Assembly: GCF_009857135.1 (NCBI RefSeq)
Contig: NZ_CP047318.1
Span: forward strand, 2,790,001 to 2,854,000
Length of the DNA stretch: 64,000 bases
DNA from: Streptomyces sp. HM190
Lineage (GTDB): Bacteria > Actinomycetota > Actinomycetes > Streptomycetales > Streptomycetaceae
Reading direction: 5' to 3'
Within the stretch, counting starts at the first letter, position 1, and every line of letters begins with the position of its first letter. Both the position numbers and the translations under genes were made by a program. Shown one piece after another: positions 63,099 to 64,000 of this stretch. Below the pieces are notes generated by a model that saw only the letters and a program-made list of their open reading frames with translations, was not told the origin of the DNA and ran no database searches.

Positions 63099-63521
63099 GT
63101 GACGACCGCTGGACCCGTACGAGGTCGTTCCACCCGGCAGCGGGCGGCCGTGGCCGCGGCACTCGACGAGGTCGACGAGTTCCGCAGCGCGCAGGAACTC
63201 CACGACATGCTGAAGCACCGTGGCGACTCGGTGGGGCTGACCACCGTGTACCGCACGCTGCAGTCCCTCGCGGACGCGGGTGAGGTCGACGTCCTGCGGA
63301 CGTCCGACGGGGAGTCCGTGTACCGGCGGTGCTCCACCGGGGAGCACCATCACCACCTCGTGTGCCGGATGTGCGGCAAGGCCGTCGAGGTCGAGGGGCC
63401 CGCGGTGGAGAAGTGGGCGGACGCGATCGCGGCGGAGCACGGCTTCGTGAACGTGGCCCACACGGTGGAGATCTTCGGCACCTGCGCGGACTGCGCCCGC
63501 GCGTCCGTGGCTGCCGAGTAG
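63099..63521 (+). CDS. zur: Zinc uptake regulator of the Fur family
   Basis: This 140-residue Fur-family repressor has a winged HTH (TRQRAAVAAALDEVDEFRSA, SVGLTTVYRTLQSLADAGEV). The dimer and metal domain has STGEHHHHLVCRMCGKAVEV, EHGFVNVAHTVEIFGTCADC, with two CxxC motifs for the structural zinc and a His cluster for sensing zinc. It represses znuACB by binding the boxes upstream of znuA when zinc is plentiful. GTG at 63099 follows GAGGAGG. It lies 70 bp after znuB and may have its own promoter as well. Confidence 0.94.
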   Translation: MTTAGPVRGRSTRQRAAVAAALDEVDEFRSAQELHDMLKHRGDSVGLTTVYRTLQSLADAGEVDVLRTSDGESVYRRCSTGEHHHHLVCRMCGKAVEVEGPAVEKWADAIAAEHGFVNVAHTVEIFGTCADCARASVAAE

Positions 63522-63552
63522 GCGCCGTTCGCGCCCGCGGGTGCCGCGTGAG

Positions 63553-63685
63553 CGACCGCGGGTCCGCGGTAGCCGGCCGCAGGTTCGTGGTGGTCGGCAG
63601 CAGGTCCGCGCGAGCCACCGCAGGTCCGCGATAGCCGGCCGCAGGTCCGCGCGAACGACCGCAGGTCCGCAGTAGCCGGCCGCGC
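63553..63685. repeat. Degenerate ~20-bp repeats after zur
   Basis: About seven copies of a unit like CCGCAGGTCCGCGATAGCC, alternating in their last bases (CGAGCC, ATAGCC, CGAACG, AGTAGC), fill the space between the convergent zur and the next gene. They can fold in many ways and may act as a terminator. Confidence 0.75.
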
Positions 63686-63687
63686 CT

Positions 63688-64000
63688 CTAGCCGGACCGT
63701 GGCCGGCTGAGCCTCCTGTCGAGAAGTGCCCGGAGGGCGTCCACATCTCCCGTGACCCGCTTCGGGAGCGGGAGGGGCGCCGGGGCGTACGGGTGCCCGT
63801 CCAGGAGGACGAAGGTGCCGCGGGTCTCCGCGTAGCGGGTGATCTCGCTCCAGCGGGACATGCGGGGCGCGCCCCGGTCCGTGGTGGTCGTCACGCCCCA
63901 GAGGTCCAGCACGGTGCGGTGCTCGCCCCTGGCCGCCGCCCGGCGGTGCAGCCTGCGGGCCTGGGCCCGGGGCAGCACCACCAGACCGACGACGGCCGCG
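63688..64000 (-). CDS. YcxB-like protein, C-terminal part (runs off the window)
   Basis: Only the last 104 residues are in the window. The fragment begins in a hydrophobic segment (AAVVGLVVLP), then RRLHRRAAARGE and DLWGVTTTTDRGA, followed by SRWSEITRYAETRGTFVLLD and APLPLPKRVTGDVDALRALL. This alternation of a membrane segment and a 'W-S-x-I...FVLL...LPKR' domain is characteristic of YcxB-like proteins of unknown function. The start codon lies beyond 64000; internal GTGs are not credible starts. It is convergent with zur. Confidence 0.6.
   Translation of the reverse strand, partial: AAVVGLVVLPRAQARRLHRRAAARGEHRTVLDLWGVTTTTDRGAPRMSRWSEITRYAETRGTFVLLDGHPYAPAPLPLPKRVTGDVDALRALLDRRLSRPRSG

Overview
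The window is a piece of a Streptomyces-type chromosome. It has very high G+C, frequent GTG starts, short gaps, many 4-bp start/stop overlaps, and a Streptomyces gene set (hrdA-type sigma factor, dnaG, assimilatory nitrate/nitrite reductases, ppdK, glyS, znuACB-zur). From memory, the order after about 5.9 kb resembles the S. coelicolor SCO246x-SCO251x region. This was not checked by any search.

Region 1 (1-4.2 kb) is one edge of an integrative element: an excisionase-like gene, a tyrosine integrase and a tRNA(CAT) whose 3' end faces the integrase. The integrase is split by a 1,295-bp IS5-family insertion (684-1978; direct repeat CTAAG), so the element has probably lost its own integrase. Two identical tRNA-Asn genes follow.

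Region 2 (4.3-20 kb) is chromosomal backbone. It holds a YtxH-like protein with a second IS5-family element landed on its stop codon, a xylulokinase-like sugar kinase, a heterodimeric ABC exporter with one degenerate ATP site, hrdA, dnaG, a ferredoxin-reductase-like flavoprotein, a dGTPase, a double-domain sirohydrochlorin chelatase and a SanA/YdcF protein.

Region 3 (20-34 kb) is dominated by nitrogen assimilation: nasA, a flavoprotein reductase and nirB-nirD. The chelatase in region 2 could supply their siroheme. Interleaved are a gamma-glutamylcyclotransferase-like protein, a DUF1980/YraQ-type permease pair, an FMN reductase under a perfect SoxR-box palindrome, a membrane-anchored secreted protein paired with a class F sortase, and a TauE/SafE exporter.

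Region 4 (34-50.6 kb) is carbon and envelope metabolism: an SDR, a secreted PhoX-like protein, a glycosyltransferase next to a stand-alone condensation-domain protein, ppdK, a ROK regulator, two coupled glycosidase genes, a pyruvyltransferase-like protein and a DusB-type dihydrouridine synthase.

Region 5 (50.6-58.7 kb) is accessory and partly decayed: an MFS exporter, an aldo/keto reductase pseudogene, a pectate lyase with a legible promoter and LacI-type operator, a decayed IS5-family element, an AraC regulator, a small zinc-finger-like protein, and a CGNR/SRPBCC operon divergent from a VOC gene across only 21 bp.

Region 6 (58.7-64 kb) holds glyS and the zinc-uptake set znuA-znuC-znuB-zur. 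znuA appears to be transcribed without a leader from a promoter covered by two Zur-box-like sequences. The window ends inside a YcxB-like gene.
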